Assembly: GCA_016219005.1 (NCBI GenBank) | Contig: JACRCN010000068.1 | Location: 1 to 64,000 of the forward strand | Source: Deltaproteobacteria bacterium | GTDB taxonomy: Bacteria; Desulfobacterota; Desulfobacteria; Desulfobacterales; SpSt-501 | Direction: 5' to 3' | Length of the DNA: 64,000 bases | In this document: positions 27,412-35,496 of the stretch, one piece after another | Layout: every line of letters starts with the position of its first letter | Numbering within the stretch: the first letter of the stretch is position 1 | The notes under the pieces: model-generated | What the model was told of the DNA's origin: nothing | What the model saw: only the letters and a program-made list of their open reading frames with translations | Databases searched by the model: none | Program-made: the position numbers and the translations under genes

Positions 27412-28719
27412 ATGAACAGGGAAGAACTCATGAAAAAGGTCTGCCGGCAGATCGACCAGCGCCGGGAGGACATGATCCGAGCGGCCAAGACCATGCTTGG
27501 ACACCCCGAGCTCGGCTACCGGGAGGTCAAGACCGCCGCGATGGTGCGGGAGGTGCTCAAGGGACTGAACCTGCCCGTGCGGGAGGGACTCGCCCTTACC
27601 GGGGTCGAGGGGACACTGTCCGGAAAGGAAGCCGGGCCGGTGGTGGTGGTGATGGGCGAGCTCGATTCGGTGATGGGCCGGGAGTCCCCGCTCGCGGACC
27701 CCGTCACGGGCGCCGCCCATCTTTGCGGCCACCACATCCAGGTGGCGAGCATGCTGGGCACCGCCATGGGGCTGGTCGGTGCCGGCGTGGGGCCTTACCT
27801 GTCCGGTCAGGTGAAATTTTTAGGCTGCCCCGCCGAGGAGTATCTCGAGATCGAATACCGGCTGGGGCTCATGGCCGAGGGCAAGATCAGCTTCCTGGGC
27901 GGCAAGCAGGAACTGATCAAGCTGGGATACTTCGACGATGTAGCCGCGGCCATGATGGTGCACGCCTTTGCCGACACGCCCGAGCCCGGCTTCCTCATGA
28001 ATGCCACGGGCAACGGCTTCATGGCCAAGTTCATCCGCTACGAGGGCCGGCCCTCGCATGCGGGGGCCGCCCCCCACCGGGGCATCAACGCCCTCAACGC
28101 GGCCTGCATCGGCATCATGGCCGTCCACGCCCAGCGCGAGACCTTCCAGGACGATGATGCCATCCGGGTGCACCCGATCATCACCAAGGGTGGGGACGTG
28201 GTCAACGTGGTGCCCGCGGATGTCCGGCTCGAGACCTACGTGCGCGGCAGAAACCTCGATGCCATCCTCGACGCCTCGACCAAGGTGGACCGGGCCTTCA
28301 AGGCGGGCGGGGACGCGGTCGGCGCGGCCACGAAGATCGCCAACATCCCCGGGTACCTGCCGATCTTCCAGGACCGGAGCCTCACGGCGATCGCCGTCCG
28401 CAACGGGCGGGCACTGCTCGGAGACAAAGGCGACCAGGACGCGGGCTTCATGGGAGGCTCCTTTGACGTGGGGGACCTGTCGCACCTCATCCCGGTCGTC
28501 CACCCCTTCGTGACCGGGACCAAGGGGCACCTGCACTCCGCCGAATTCTGCGTCACCGATTACGAGGCCGCGGTGGTGCTGCCGGCCAAACTGATGGCCA
28601 TGTGCGTCATCGATCTGCTGGCCGACGGTGCGGGGGAAGCCCGGCGCGTCAAAAAGGAATTCAAGCCGCGCCTGACCAAGCAACAATACCTGGACCTGAT
28701 GCGGCGGCTGACCCAATAG
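27412..28719 (+). CDS. M20D family amidohydrolase (AbgB/HipO-like)
   Basis: Metal-dependent amidohydrolase of 435 residues. HPELGYREVKTAAMV, GELDSVMGRESPLADPVTG, HLCGHHIQVASMLG (the cysteine-containing metal motif of M20D) and CPAEEYLEIEYR are diagnostic. A lid domain carries RPSHAGAAPHRGINALNAA. The ATG at 27412 has AAGGAGG six bases upstream; the open frame extends into the previous gene. In other genomes such genes pair with DUF3100 membrane proteins, and one follows here, suggesting uptake and hydrolysis of the same N-acyl compound. Confidence 0.9.
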   Translation: MNREELMKKVCRQIDQRREDMIRAAKTMLGHPELGYREVKTAAMVREVLKGLNLPVREGLALTGVEGTLSGKEAGPVVVVMGELDSVMGRESPLADPVTGAAHLCGHHIQVASMLGTAMGLVGAGVGPYLSGQVKFLGCPAEEYLEIEYRLGLMAEGKISFLGGKQELIKLGYFDDVAAAMMVHAFADTPEPGFLMNATGNGFMAKFIRYEGRPSHAGAAPHRGINALNAACIGIMAVHAQRETFQDDDAIRVHPIITKGGDVVNVVPADVRLETYVRGRNLDAILDASTKVDRAFKAGGDAVGAATKIANIPGYLPIFQDRSLTAIAVRNGRALLGDKGDQDAGFMGGSFDVGDLSHLIPVVHPFVTGTKGHLHSAEFCVTDYEAAVVLPAKLMAMCVIDLLADGAGEARRVKKEFKPRLTKQQYLDLMRRLTQ

Positions 28720-28877
28720 GAGGAGCGGCCGGATTCAGCCGCCGAAAGCGCTGCGCCGGTCGCATGGGCACTTCAGCAGGGTGTTGAAAGCCACATGGTG
28801 CCGCCGGCACCAACCCGGCCAAGTCGACGGTGGTAATGCAACTTTCGAACACAACCTCAACTAAAAGGAGGTTCTCA

Positions 28878-30215
28878 ATGGCAGAAACAGCCCAGTCTGC
28901 ACCCCAGGCATCTCCAGGACTTGTCTCCCCCCAGATGGCGAAGGTCTATGTCGTTGCTCTCGTCTTGGTCGTTCTGGCCGAGCTGATCGGATTCGTGCGC
29001 TGGACGCCCATCGAGAAGGTCACCATCCTGCTGGTGCCCTTCGTGCACACCATCTGGCTGGCGGTTCTCTTCGCACCGCAGGCGGCCGGCCGCTGGGCGA
29101 AGGTGTATACTCTCAGTGATTCGGCCTGGGCCGCCGGGATCATCCTGACGGCCACCTACCCCTTGATGGTCCGTTACGGCACGCTGGTGGGGCCGAATGT
29201 TCCCAAGCTGCTGCAGGCCGGCTTCGCCCTCATCCTGCAGGAGGCCGGCAACAACTGGGGCGCCATCGTCATCGCCATGCCGATCGGCATTCTGCTGGGC
29301 CTGAGACGGGAGGTCATCGGCGCTTGCTACTCGGTGGCCCGTGAACCCAACCTGAGCCTGATCGCCGACATTTACGGCCTGGATTCCCCCGAAGGTCGCG
29401 GTGTGATCGGAACCTACATTACCGGAACCGTCCTGGGCACCGCCTTCTTCAGCGTTCTCGGCAGCGTGTTCGCGCTCACGGCGCCGGCCATCTTCCACCC
29501 GCTGGCATTGGCCATGGCCATGGGGATCGGCAGCGCCAGCATGATGACCGCCGGGGCGGCGACCCTGGGCGAGGCCCTGCCCCAGTGGAAGGACCAGATC
29601 CTGGCCTTCGCGGCCGCGAGCAACCTGATCACCGGCATCACCGGTCTTTACGCCTCCTGGCTGATCGGGCTGCCGTTCGCGGAATGGATCTATCGCCTCA
29701 TGGGCAAAAAGAAGGAGCCCGGAGCCAAGACCTTCTCGCTGACGCAGAAGCAGGAGCGGCCCAAGATCGACCTGCAATGGACTTTCTTCCACTTGATGAT
29801 GATCTGCATCCTGACCCTCGTCGGCAACTGGGTGGCCACCAAGGTCGACCCCCTGACGGCGCTGCCCGGCATGGTGTTCATATTTGCGATCTGCGTCGTC
29901 GGCGTACTGCTGGCGCGCTTCGTGCCGATCTATGTCCCGACCATCGCCTACGTCGGCACCATCTCCCTGGTGCTTACCATGCCCGGCATGCCCTTCTCCA
30001 AGGAGATCCTGGCGGCGGTGGGCAAGGTCAACTTCCTGGCGCTGGCGACCCCGATCATCGCCTTCACCAGTCTCTCGATCGCCAAGGACCTGGACGCCTT
30101 CCGCAAGCAGGGCTGGCGCATCGTGGTGGCGGCCCTGATCACGCTGTTCGCGGTGTTCTTCAGCGCGGTCCTCATCGCCGAGGTGTGCCTGCGCATTCAG
30201 GGCTTCCCGCGCTGA
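28878..30215 (+). CDS. DUF3100 domain-containing membrane protein
   Basis: Polytopic membrane protein of 445 residues with about 11 hydrophobic segments, matching the DUF3100 family. Landmarks are ELIGFVRWTPIEKVTILLVP near the N-terminus, FALILQEAGNNWGAIVIAMP and the loop GLRREVIGACYSVAREPN. AAAAGGAGG precedes the ATG by 6 nt. Transport function is plausible but not proven for the family; the neighbouring M20D amidohydrolase suggests a peptide-like or N-acylated substrate. Confidence 0.85.
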   Translation: MAETAQSAPQASPGLVSPQMAKVYVVALVLVVLAELIGFVRWTPIEKVTILLVPFVHTIWLAVLFAPQAAGRWAKVYTLSDSAWAAGIILTATYPLMVRYGTLVGPNVPKLLQAGFALILQEAGNNWGAIVIAMPIGILLGLRREVIGACYSVAREPNLSLIADIYGLDSPEGRGVIGTYITGTVLGTAFFSVLGSVFALTAPAIFHPLALAMAMGIGSASMMTAGAATLGEALPQWKDQILAFAAASNLITGITGLYASWLIGLPFAEWIYRLMGKKKEPGAKTFSLTQKQERPKIDLQWTFFHLMMICILTLVGNWVATKVDPLTALPGMVFIFAICVVGVLLARFVPIYVPTIAYVGTISLVLTMPGMPFSKEILAAVGKVNFLALATPIIAFTSLSIAKDLDAFRKQGWRIVVAALITLFAVFFSAVLIAEVCLRIQGFPR

Positions 30216-30250
30216 AAGCGCGTGAAGGGGCTTGCGCGGAAGGTCGTTTT

Positions 30251-30380
30251 AAAAATCCCCCCAACCCCCTTTGCTAAAGGGGGAGAAGTACGGCTTCATG
30301 GCTAAAGGGGGCTCAGGGGGATTTTGCCGCTGAAGGGGGCAAGTACGGCTTCATGGCTGAAGTGGGCTAAGGGGGATTTC
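30251..30380. repeat. G/C-run palindromic repeat cluster, two 40-bp direct units
   Basis: An intergenic block with the hairpin CCCCCTTT-GCT-AAAGGGGG (30265-30283; the middle three bases form the loop) and two imperfect direct copies of a unit starting AAGTACGGCTTCATGGCT (30286-30325 and 30341-30380), each ending in GGGGGATTT. The opening AAATCCCCCC is complementary to those ends. It resembles dispersed extragenic palindromic sequences; a terminator role is possible although no T-run follows. Confidence 0.7.
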
Positions 30381-30438
30381 GTTTCATATAGTAGAATGGC
30401 GGCATGCGCCATGGCCAGCTTTCAAGGAATTACACGAG

Positions 30439-30972
30439 ATGGAAGTCGAGTTCGCGTTGGATGAAACCGACCTGGTGGCGCTCGCCAGGCATCACATGCA
30501 GCACTCGCCCGCCATCCGTCGGCGCTACCGCATCCGCTGGATCGGGGCAACGCTTGCCATCGGTCTCACGGGGGTGCTGCTTTACGCCTTCTTCGCGCTC
30601 ACGGCGCCGGCCCTTTACCTCGGCGCCTTTGCCGCATTCTTTCTGGTGTTCTACCCGTATTACTATCGTTGGCTGGTGGGACGGACCATGCGCAGGATCG
30701 TCAGCGCGCGCCTGAGCCCGGCTGCCCTGGCCGCCCGGACCCTCCGGGCAACCCCGGAAGGCATGGAGTGGGGCGGCACCGGTTCGAAGACGGCCAGGAC
30801 CTGGGACCGCGTCAGCGGGATCGAGGTGACGCCGGATCGCACCTTTGTGGCGATCGACGGCGAATATGCCATCGTGCTGCCCCGGCTGGGCCTGGGAGAT
30901 GAAACCTATCAGCGTTTAATTGAAACGATCCGGCGCCTGTCCCATCTGCCTTCATGGACATCCGTCAAATGA
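30439..30972 (+). CDS. YcxB-like domain protein, membrane-associated
   Basis: 177 residues. The N-terminal VEFALDETDLVALARHHM, two adjacent hydrophobic helices (about residues 36-75) and the C-terminal RATPEGMEWGGTGSKTARTWDRVSGIEVTPD fit the YcxB-like family (unknown function, two-helix membrane proteins with a PH-like tail). It lies between the palindromic repeats and an amidohydrolase gene and shows no clear link to the surrounding catabolic genes. Confidence 0.7.
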   Translation: MEVEFALDETDLVALARHHMQHSPAIRRRYRIRWIGATLAIGLTGVLLYAFFALTAPALYLGAFAAFFLVFYPYYYRWLVGRTMRRIVSARLSPAALAARTLRATPEGMEWGGTGSKTARTWDRVSGIEVTPDRTFVAIDGEYAIVLPRLGLGDETYQRLIETIRRLSHLPSWTSVK

Positions 30973-30994
30973 AGCCGCTTCAGAGGCATCCGCC

Positions 30995-32224
30995 ATGAAA
31001 GTTCGAATAGACCGCATCGCGCGGGACATCGAGATCATCAACTCCTTCACATCCACCCCCGGCCGGGGGATCACCCGTTTCACGTTTTCAGAGCCCTATA
31101 TGCAGGCGCGGGCCTATCTCGCCGAAGAACTGCAAAAGATCGGTGCCCGGGTCGCAACGACGCCTGGCGGCAACCTGTGCGGCCGGATCGAGGGCGGCAT
31201 GACGGGCCTGCCGTCCGTTATGACGGGTTCCCACATCGACAGCGTCCTTCACGGCGGGCGCTTTGACGGTGTCGCGGGTGTAGTGGCGGCGCTGGAGGCG
31301 GCGCGCGTGATGGCGGAGGAAAAGCCGGCGCACCGCCACCCCGTCGACGTGGTGGTCTTCGCGGAGGAGGAAGGCTCGCGGTTCGGCTCGGTGATGATCG
31401 GAAGCCGGGCCTGGATCGGCAAGCTCACATCGGAGGATCTCAATCGGTTGAAGGACCAGGATGGGGTCAGTTATGCGGCGGCGATGGCCGACGCCGGCAT
31501 CGCCCCGGAGGCTGCAAGTCTCCTGAGGCCCGGCATGGTGAAAGCCATGATCGAGCTGCATATCGAGCAGAGTCTGGTGCTCGAGAGCAAAGGGCTTTCG
31601 ATCGGAGTGGTGGAGGGGATCAACGGCATCAAGCAATTCGCGGTCAGCCTGACGGGCGTTTCCAACCACGCGGGCGCAACCCCCATGGGCCTCCGGCACG
31701 ATGCCCTTCAGGGGGCCGCCCGCGTAATTGCCGCCGTCGAGGAGATCGCCGTGCAGGAGCCGGGGGCAACCACGGTGGCGACCGTCGGTGTTCTGACCTG
31801 CGAGCCCGGCCAGGCAAATGTCATCCCCGGCAAGGTTCGGTTCACACTGGATATCCGCGACCTCGACTCCGGGCGGATCGACCAGGCCGCCCGGCGCATT
31901 ATGTCCGTGATCCAGAAGACCTGCCAGGACAGAGGGCTCGCCTTCGACATTCAACCCCGATCGGACACTCCTCCGGTCCGCCTTTCAAAAGAGGTGGTCC
32001 GGCTGATCGAGACGACCGCGCGCGAGAAGGGCATCAAGACCTTGAGAATGCCGAGCGGCGCTCTGCATGACTCGTCCATCCTGCCCGAGGTGACCGAGGT
32101 GGGGATGATTTTCGTACCGAGCAAGGCCGGCAGAAGCCACTGTCCCGAAGAAGAGACGAACCTGGAGGATATCGGCGCGGGGGCCGAGCTTCTCCTGGGC
32201 GCGGTGGCCAAACTTGCCTCGTGA
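30995..32224 (+). CDS. Zn-dependent amidohydrolase, allantoate/N-carbamoyl-amino acid hydrolase type (M20C)
   Basis: AllC/HyuC-like enzyme of 409 residues that hydrolyses carbamoyl or amidino groups from N-carbamoyl amino acids, ureidoglycine-type compounds or allantoate. Motifs are GSHIDSVLHGGRFDGVAG (metal H and D), FAEEEGSRFGSVMIGSRAW, ELHIEQSLVLE and a C-terminal MPSGALHDSSIL region (metal H). ATG 30995 fits the family N-terminus; the frame extends 25 codons into the YcxB gene. It may supply amino acid to the downstream PLP enzyme. Confidence 0.9.
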   Translation: MKVRIDRIARDIEIINSFTSTPGRGITRFTFSEPYMQARAYLAEELQKIGARVATTPGGNLCGRIEGGMTGLPSVMTGSHIDSVLHGGRFDGVAGVVAALEAARVMAEEKPAHRHPVDVVVFAEEEGSRFGSVMIGSRAWIGKLTSEDLNRLKDQDGVSYAAAMADAGIAPEAASLLRPGMVKAMIELHIEQSLVLESKGLSIGVVEGINGIKQFAVSLTGVSNHAGATPMGLRHDALQGAARVIAAVEEIAVQEPGATTVATVGVLTCEPGQANVIPGKVRFTLDIRDLDSGRIDQAARRIMSVIQKTCQDRGLAFDIQPRSDTPPVRLSKEVVRLIETTAREKGIKTLRMPSGALHDSSILPEVTEVGMIFVPSKAGRSHCPEEETNLEDIGAGAELLLGAVAKLAS

Positions 32225-32481
32225 CGGGAACTCCCGGACGCCGTTCAGCTTTTCCCGTCGATATTTAAGCGACCGCGCCCCTGCCTGCCAATATTCTTGA
32301 GCCGCTCTGCGAATCGTATTATGATCCGAATATCAGGTTATGCGAGGGTGCTTATCGATCCCGGCGGCCGGCGAAATTAGAGGTTGAATGCTTTTCACAC
32401 GCACCCCGGGCCCCTCGGATCCCGGAAACCCGAAGCAGCTGCCTTGAACCGAGGGGGATGGGCTTGAGGGGAGGTTGGGAA

Positions 32482-33600
32482 ATGAAACCCGTTGGCCGAA
32501 ACAAATTCGAGTTGGACACACCCTGCCTGGTGCTGGATCTCGACCTGCTGGACGAGAACCTTCAGAAAATGCAGGCCACGGTCGTCGCCGCCGGCAAGGC
32601 GCTGCGGCCGCACGCCAAGACCCACAAGTGCTCGCTCCTGGCCAAGATGCAGCTAGCCGCCGGCGCGGTCGGGATATGCGCGGCCAAGGTCTCGGAGGCC
32701 GAGGCCCTGGTGCATGCCGGGATCCCCAATGTGCTGGTCACCGGACCGGTTGCGACGGCTGAAAAGATCGCCCGGCTGATGGCGCTTCTGCGCAAGGCAC
32801 CCTTCCTGATGACCGTTGTCGACCACCCCGCGAACGTCGAACTGCTCGAGCAGCAGCTCGCCGGCGCCGGGTTGAACCTGGATGTGCTGGTGGATCTGGA
32901 CATCGGCCACGGTCGCACCGGGGTGGCTCCGGGCAAGGCCATGGAGCTGGCCGAGCGGGTTCTCGCGAGCGACCGCCTGCGGCTGAGGGGCATCCAGGCC
33001 TACGCCGGCAACGTGCAGCACATCCCCCGCTACAGCGACCGCCGGGCGGCCTCGCTCAAGGGGCTGAAGCAGGCCGCGGCCGTCTTCCGCCAGCTGCAGA
33101 CCCGGGCGGAATCCTGCACCATCTTCAGCGCCTCCGGCACGGGCAGCGCCAAGATCGACCTGGTGATCCCGGAGTTGACGGAGCTGCAGGCCGGCTCGTA
33201 CGCCCTGATGGATGCCGAATACCTGGCGATCGAATGCGCGGACGGCTCCGAATGCGCCGATTACCAGCCGGCGCTGACCATGCTCACCACGGTGGTCAGT
33301 GTGGGCCACGGCCGGCAGGTGACGGTCGATGCCGGGCTGAAGGCGCTTTACAAGGACGGCGGGCACCCGCGGGTCCTGAACCCGGAGTTCCCCAACCTGC
33401 ACTACGACTGGTTCGGCGATGAGTACGGGAAGCTGTGCGCCCGCAGCCGGGGAACCCTTCTGCCCGAACTCGGGACGGTCCTGGAGCTGGTTGTCTCGCA
33501 CTGCGATCCTACCATCAACCAGTTCGACCGCTTTTTCGTAACACGGGACGGCAAGGTGGTGGACGTCTGGACGATCGATCTGCGCGGCAGGAGCCAGTGA
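32482..33600 (+). CDS. DSD1 family PLP-dependent enzyme (D-threonine aldolase / D-serine dehydratase-like)
   Basis: Fold-type III PLP enzyme of 372 residues. The PLP lysine is in LRPHAKTHKCSLLAKMQ. Barrel motifs are VLVDLDIGHGRTGVAPG and GIQAYAGNVQHI; the C-terminal domain has the metal pair in SHCDPTINQFDRFFV (His and Cys two apart), as in metal-dependent D-serine dehydratase and D-threonine aldolase. It acts on D-beta-hydroxy amino acids, giving glycine plus an aldehyde or a 2-oxo acid plus ammonia. GGGAGG precedes ATG 32482. With the SHMT-like enzyme the island may handle both L and D hydroxy amino acids. Confidence 0.9.
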   Translation: MKPVGRNKFELDTPCLVLDLDLLDENLQKMQATVVAAGKALRPHAKTHKCSLLAKMQLAAGAVGICAAKVSEAEALVHAGIPNVLVTGPVATAEKIARLMALLRKAPFLMTVVDHPANVELLEQQLAGAGLNLDVLVDLDIGHGRTGVAPGKAMELAERVLASDRLRLRGIQAYAGNVQHIPRYSDRRAASLKGLKQAAAVFRQLQTRAESCTIFSASGTGSAKIDLVIPELTELQAGSYALMDAEYLAIECADGSECADYQPALTMLTTVVSVGHGRQVTVDAGLKALYKDGGHPRVLNPEFPNLHYDWFGDEYGKLCARSRGTLLPELGTVLELVVSHCDPTINQFDRFFVTRDGKVVDVWTIDLRGRSQ

Positions 33601-33722
33601 GACGCAAGGCCCCCCGCGCCAACCCAAGGCCGTCGGCCGGCAGACCGGGCGGCCGTCCCGCAACAGTTACCGATAGCCGGTTATCGAAGTGAGCAAACCC
33701 TGAGCGGCAGGAGTGTGCGAAG

Positions 33723-34694
33723 ATGAAGTACGTCAATTTAGGGACCACCGGGCTCAAGGTCTCCAAGCTTTGCCTGGGGACCATGACATTCGGGAAAGAA
33801 GCCGACCGCAAAGCGAGCGAGGCCATCTACCGCCGCTGCCGCGAGGCCGGCATCAACTTCATCGACTGCGCCAATGTCTACGTGAACGGCGAGTCGGAGC
33901 GCATCCTGGGCGAGATCATCCCCGAGGAGCGCGACCGGCTGATCGTTACGACCAAGGTCGGCGGGGCGATGGGCGAAGGTCCCAACCAGGACGGACTGTC
34001 CCGGCGGCATCTCATCCAGCAGTGTGAGCAGAGCCTGCGGCGGCTCAACACGAGCTGGATCGACGTGTACTTCGCCCACCGGTTCGACACGCTGGTGCCC
34101 ATCGAGGAAACGCTGCGCGCCTTCGACGCGCTGATCCAGCAGGGCAAGGTGCGCTATCTGGGCGTCAGCAACTGGGCGGCGTGGCAGATCGCCAAGGCCC
34201 TCGGCATCAGCGCCCTGAAAAGCCTGAGCGCCGTGCGGGTCGTGCAGCCCATGTACAACCTGGTGAAGCGCCAGGCCGAGGTCGAGCTGTTGCCCCTGGC
34301 GCTCGACGCGGGCATGGGAGTCGTGGCCTACAACCCGCTGGGCGGGGGCTTGCTGACCGGGAAATACGGCCGCACGCCAACGGAAGGCGCGGGCAGGCTT
34401 TCCGAGAACGCCATGTACGGCCGGCGCTACGCCGCGCCCTGGATGTACGAGGCGGCTCAGGGACTGAAAGCGATCGCGGACGAGGTCGGGATCCCGCCGG
34501 TCAGCCTGGCCATCGCCTGGGTGGCGCGCCACCCGGCGGTGAGCTGCCCCATCATCGGCGCCCGCAGTGTCGCGCAGATCGAGCCGGCGCTGGCCGCCCC
34601 TGAAATCCCGATGACCGACGAGCTTTACGCGCGCCTGTCGGCACTCGCGCCTGCGCCGCCGCCGGCCACCGATCGCACGGACGACGCAAAATAG
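33723..34694 (+). CDS. Aldo/keto reductase
   Basis: NADPH-dependent oxidoreductase of 323 residues in the YajO/Tas-like branch. N-terminal LGTTGLKVSKLCLGTMTFG is diagnostic. The catalytic tetrad is readable as D (FIDCANVYVNGESE), Y in that same motif, K (VTTKVGG) and H (VYFAHRFD). The cofactor loop is CPIIGARSVAQIEPAL. It could reduce the aldehyde released by the preceding aldolase-like enzyme, though this is only suggested by adjacency. Confidence 0.9.
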   Translation: MKYVNLGTTGLKVSKLCLGTMTFGKEADRKASEAIYRRCREAGINFIDCANVYVNGESERILGEIIPEERDRLIVTTKVGGAMGEGPNQDGLSRRHLIQQCEQSLRRLNTSWIDVYFAHRFDTLVPIEETLRAFDALIQQGKVRYLGVSNWAAWQIAKALGISALKSLSAVRVVQPMYNLVKRQAEVELLPLALDAGMGVVAYNPLGGGLLTGKYGRTPTEGAGRLSENAMYGRRYAAPWMYEAAQGLKAIADEVGIPPVSLAIAWVARHPAVSCPIIGARSVAQIEPALAAPEIPMTDELYARLSALAPAPPPATDRTDDAK

Positions 34695-34704
34695 GTGTTT
34701 GAAA

Positions 34705-34876
34705 ATTGGGATGTTTTGACGATGAGGATCTCCGCCTCGCCACAGCGCGCCTTCAACTCGGCCGGAGCGGTCCGCGCGTAAACGGTCAGGGTTCCCAGCG
34801 TTTCGAGCTCGTCCCGGGGATTATCGCCCGGGTTGAGGGTGAAACCGTCGGTTACGACCATGCGAGCGGCTGCCAT
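34705..34876 (-). pseudogene. N-terminal remnant of a D-2-hydroxyacid dehydrogenase
   Basis: Codons 1-57 from the ATG at 34876 read MAAARMVVTDGFTLNPGDN, then a segment ending LGTLTVYARTAPAELKARCGEAEILIVKT. This matches the first beta-alpha units of glycerate-type D-2-hydroxyacid dehydrogenases (D-G-x-T-L-N-P-G-D then TVYxRT). The similarity ends abruptly about ten bases from the aldo/keto reductase stop, and the NAD-binding and catalytic parts are absent. Most of the gene has been deleted. Confidence 0.65.
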
Positions 34877-34878
34877 GG

Positions 34879-35409
34879 CTATCCTAAATCCGGCTCGATC
34901 TGCAGCGTGTCGTTGACGCGGTTGACCATGTTGGCCAGCGCGACCACCATCACCAGCTCGACGATTTCATCGTCCGAGTAGTATCGGCCCAGCCAGTTGA
35001 GCACGGACTCGTCGATGGCGGACGCCCCGCGGGTCACCAGGTCGGCAAAACGCACGGTGGCACGCTCCTTGTCGTCGTAAGCCTCGCTGCGTTGGTAGAA
35101 CCGGAGGTCTTCGATCTGCCGGTCGGTCACGCCGGCCTGCTTCGCCGAAGCAGTGTGGGCGCGCAGTCAGTACTGGCAGACATTGATGCTGGCGGTTTTC
35201 AGATAGGCCAACTCCTTCAACTTGGGCGGCACCCGGCCTTTCAGCATGACCGCGTTGTAAAAGGGCACGAAGCGTTTCAACGCCGCCGGAAAGCGGGCCA
35301 TGACGCCGAAGACGTTGGGCATCCGGCCGATGGTGGCCTGCATGCCTTCGAAAAGTTCGCGGATGCTGCAATCCGCCTCATCCTTCACGAGCGGTTTTGG
35401 AACTCCCAT
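34879..35409 (-). CDS. AhpD-like (carboxymuconolactone decarboxylase family) selenoprotein, CxxU
   Basis: A peroxidase/alkylhydroperoxidase-like protein of 176 residues when the in-frame TGA (35167-35169, codon 81) is read as selenocysteine. The first part ends AYLKTASINVCQY, then U, then LRAHTASAKQAGVTDRQIEDL. In AhpD relatives this is the redox motif CxxC followed by xxxH, so the TGA falls exactly at the second, reactive cysteine: C78-Q-Y-U81 with relay His85. Both halves are in the same frame with continuous family similarity. Immediately 3' of the TGA is a strong two-part hairpin (35128-35163). AAGGAAGG precedes the ATG. Standard gene calling splits it into 80- and 83-residue pieces. It probably reduces peroxides. 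Confidence 0.85.
35128..35163 (-). promoter_or_regulatory. Bacterial SECIS-like stem-loop in the selenoprotein mRNA
   Basis: Reading the minus strand, three bases after the TGA comes CGCGCC, CACA, CTGCTTC, GGC, GAAGCAG, GCC, GGCGTG. The outer arms pair 6 of 6 (one G-U), the inner arms 7 of 7, and the apical loop GGC starts 21 nt after the UGA with G first. Position and loop G fit bacterial SECIS elements bound by SelB. The hairpin is within the coding sequence, as required in bacteria. Confidence 0.8.
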
Positions 35410-35488
35410 AGCGCCTTCCTTTCGCGTGAGAGGGTCACATCGAGTCCTGATGATATACCATGAGAGGCACCGGCAGGCAAAGCGAGTT

Positions 35489-35496
35489 CGGTTTTC
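35489..35496. repeat. Left 8-bp target site duplication of the Fic element
   Basis: CGGTTTTC here is repeated exactly at 36947-36954, immediately outside the two terminal inverted repeats, as expected for the staggered-cut duplication of a transposition event. Confidence 0.85.

Noticed and set aside
35167-35169. TGA as a disabling nonsense mutation of the AhpD-like gene
   Set aside because: It falls exactly on the redox cysteine, the frame is otherwise intact, and a SECIS-like hairpin follows; random decay would rarely give this combination.
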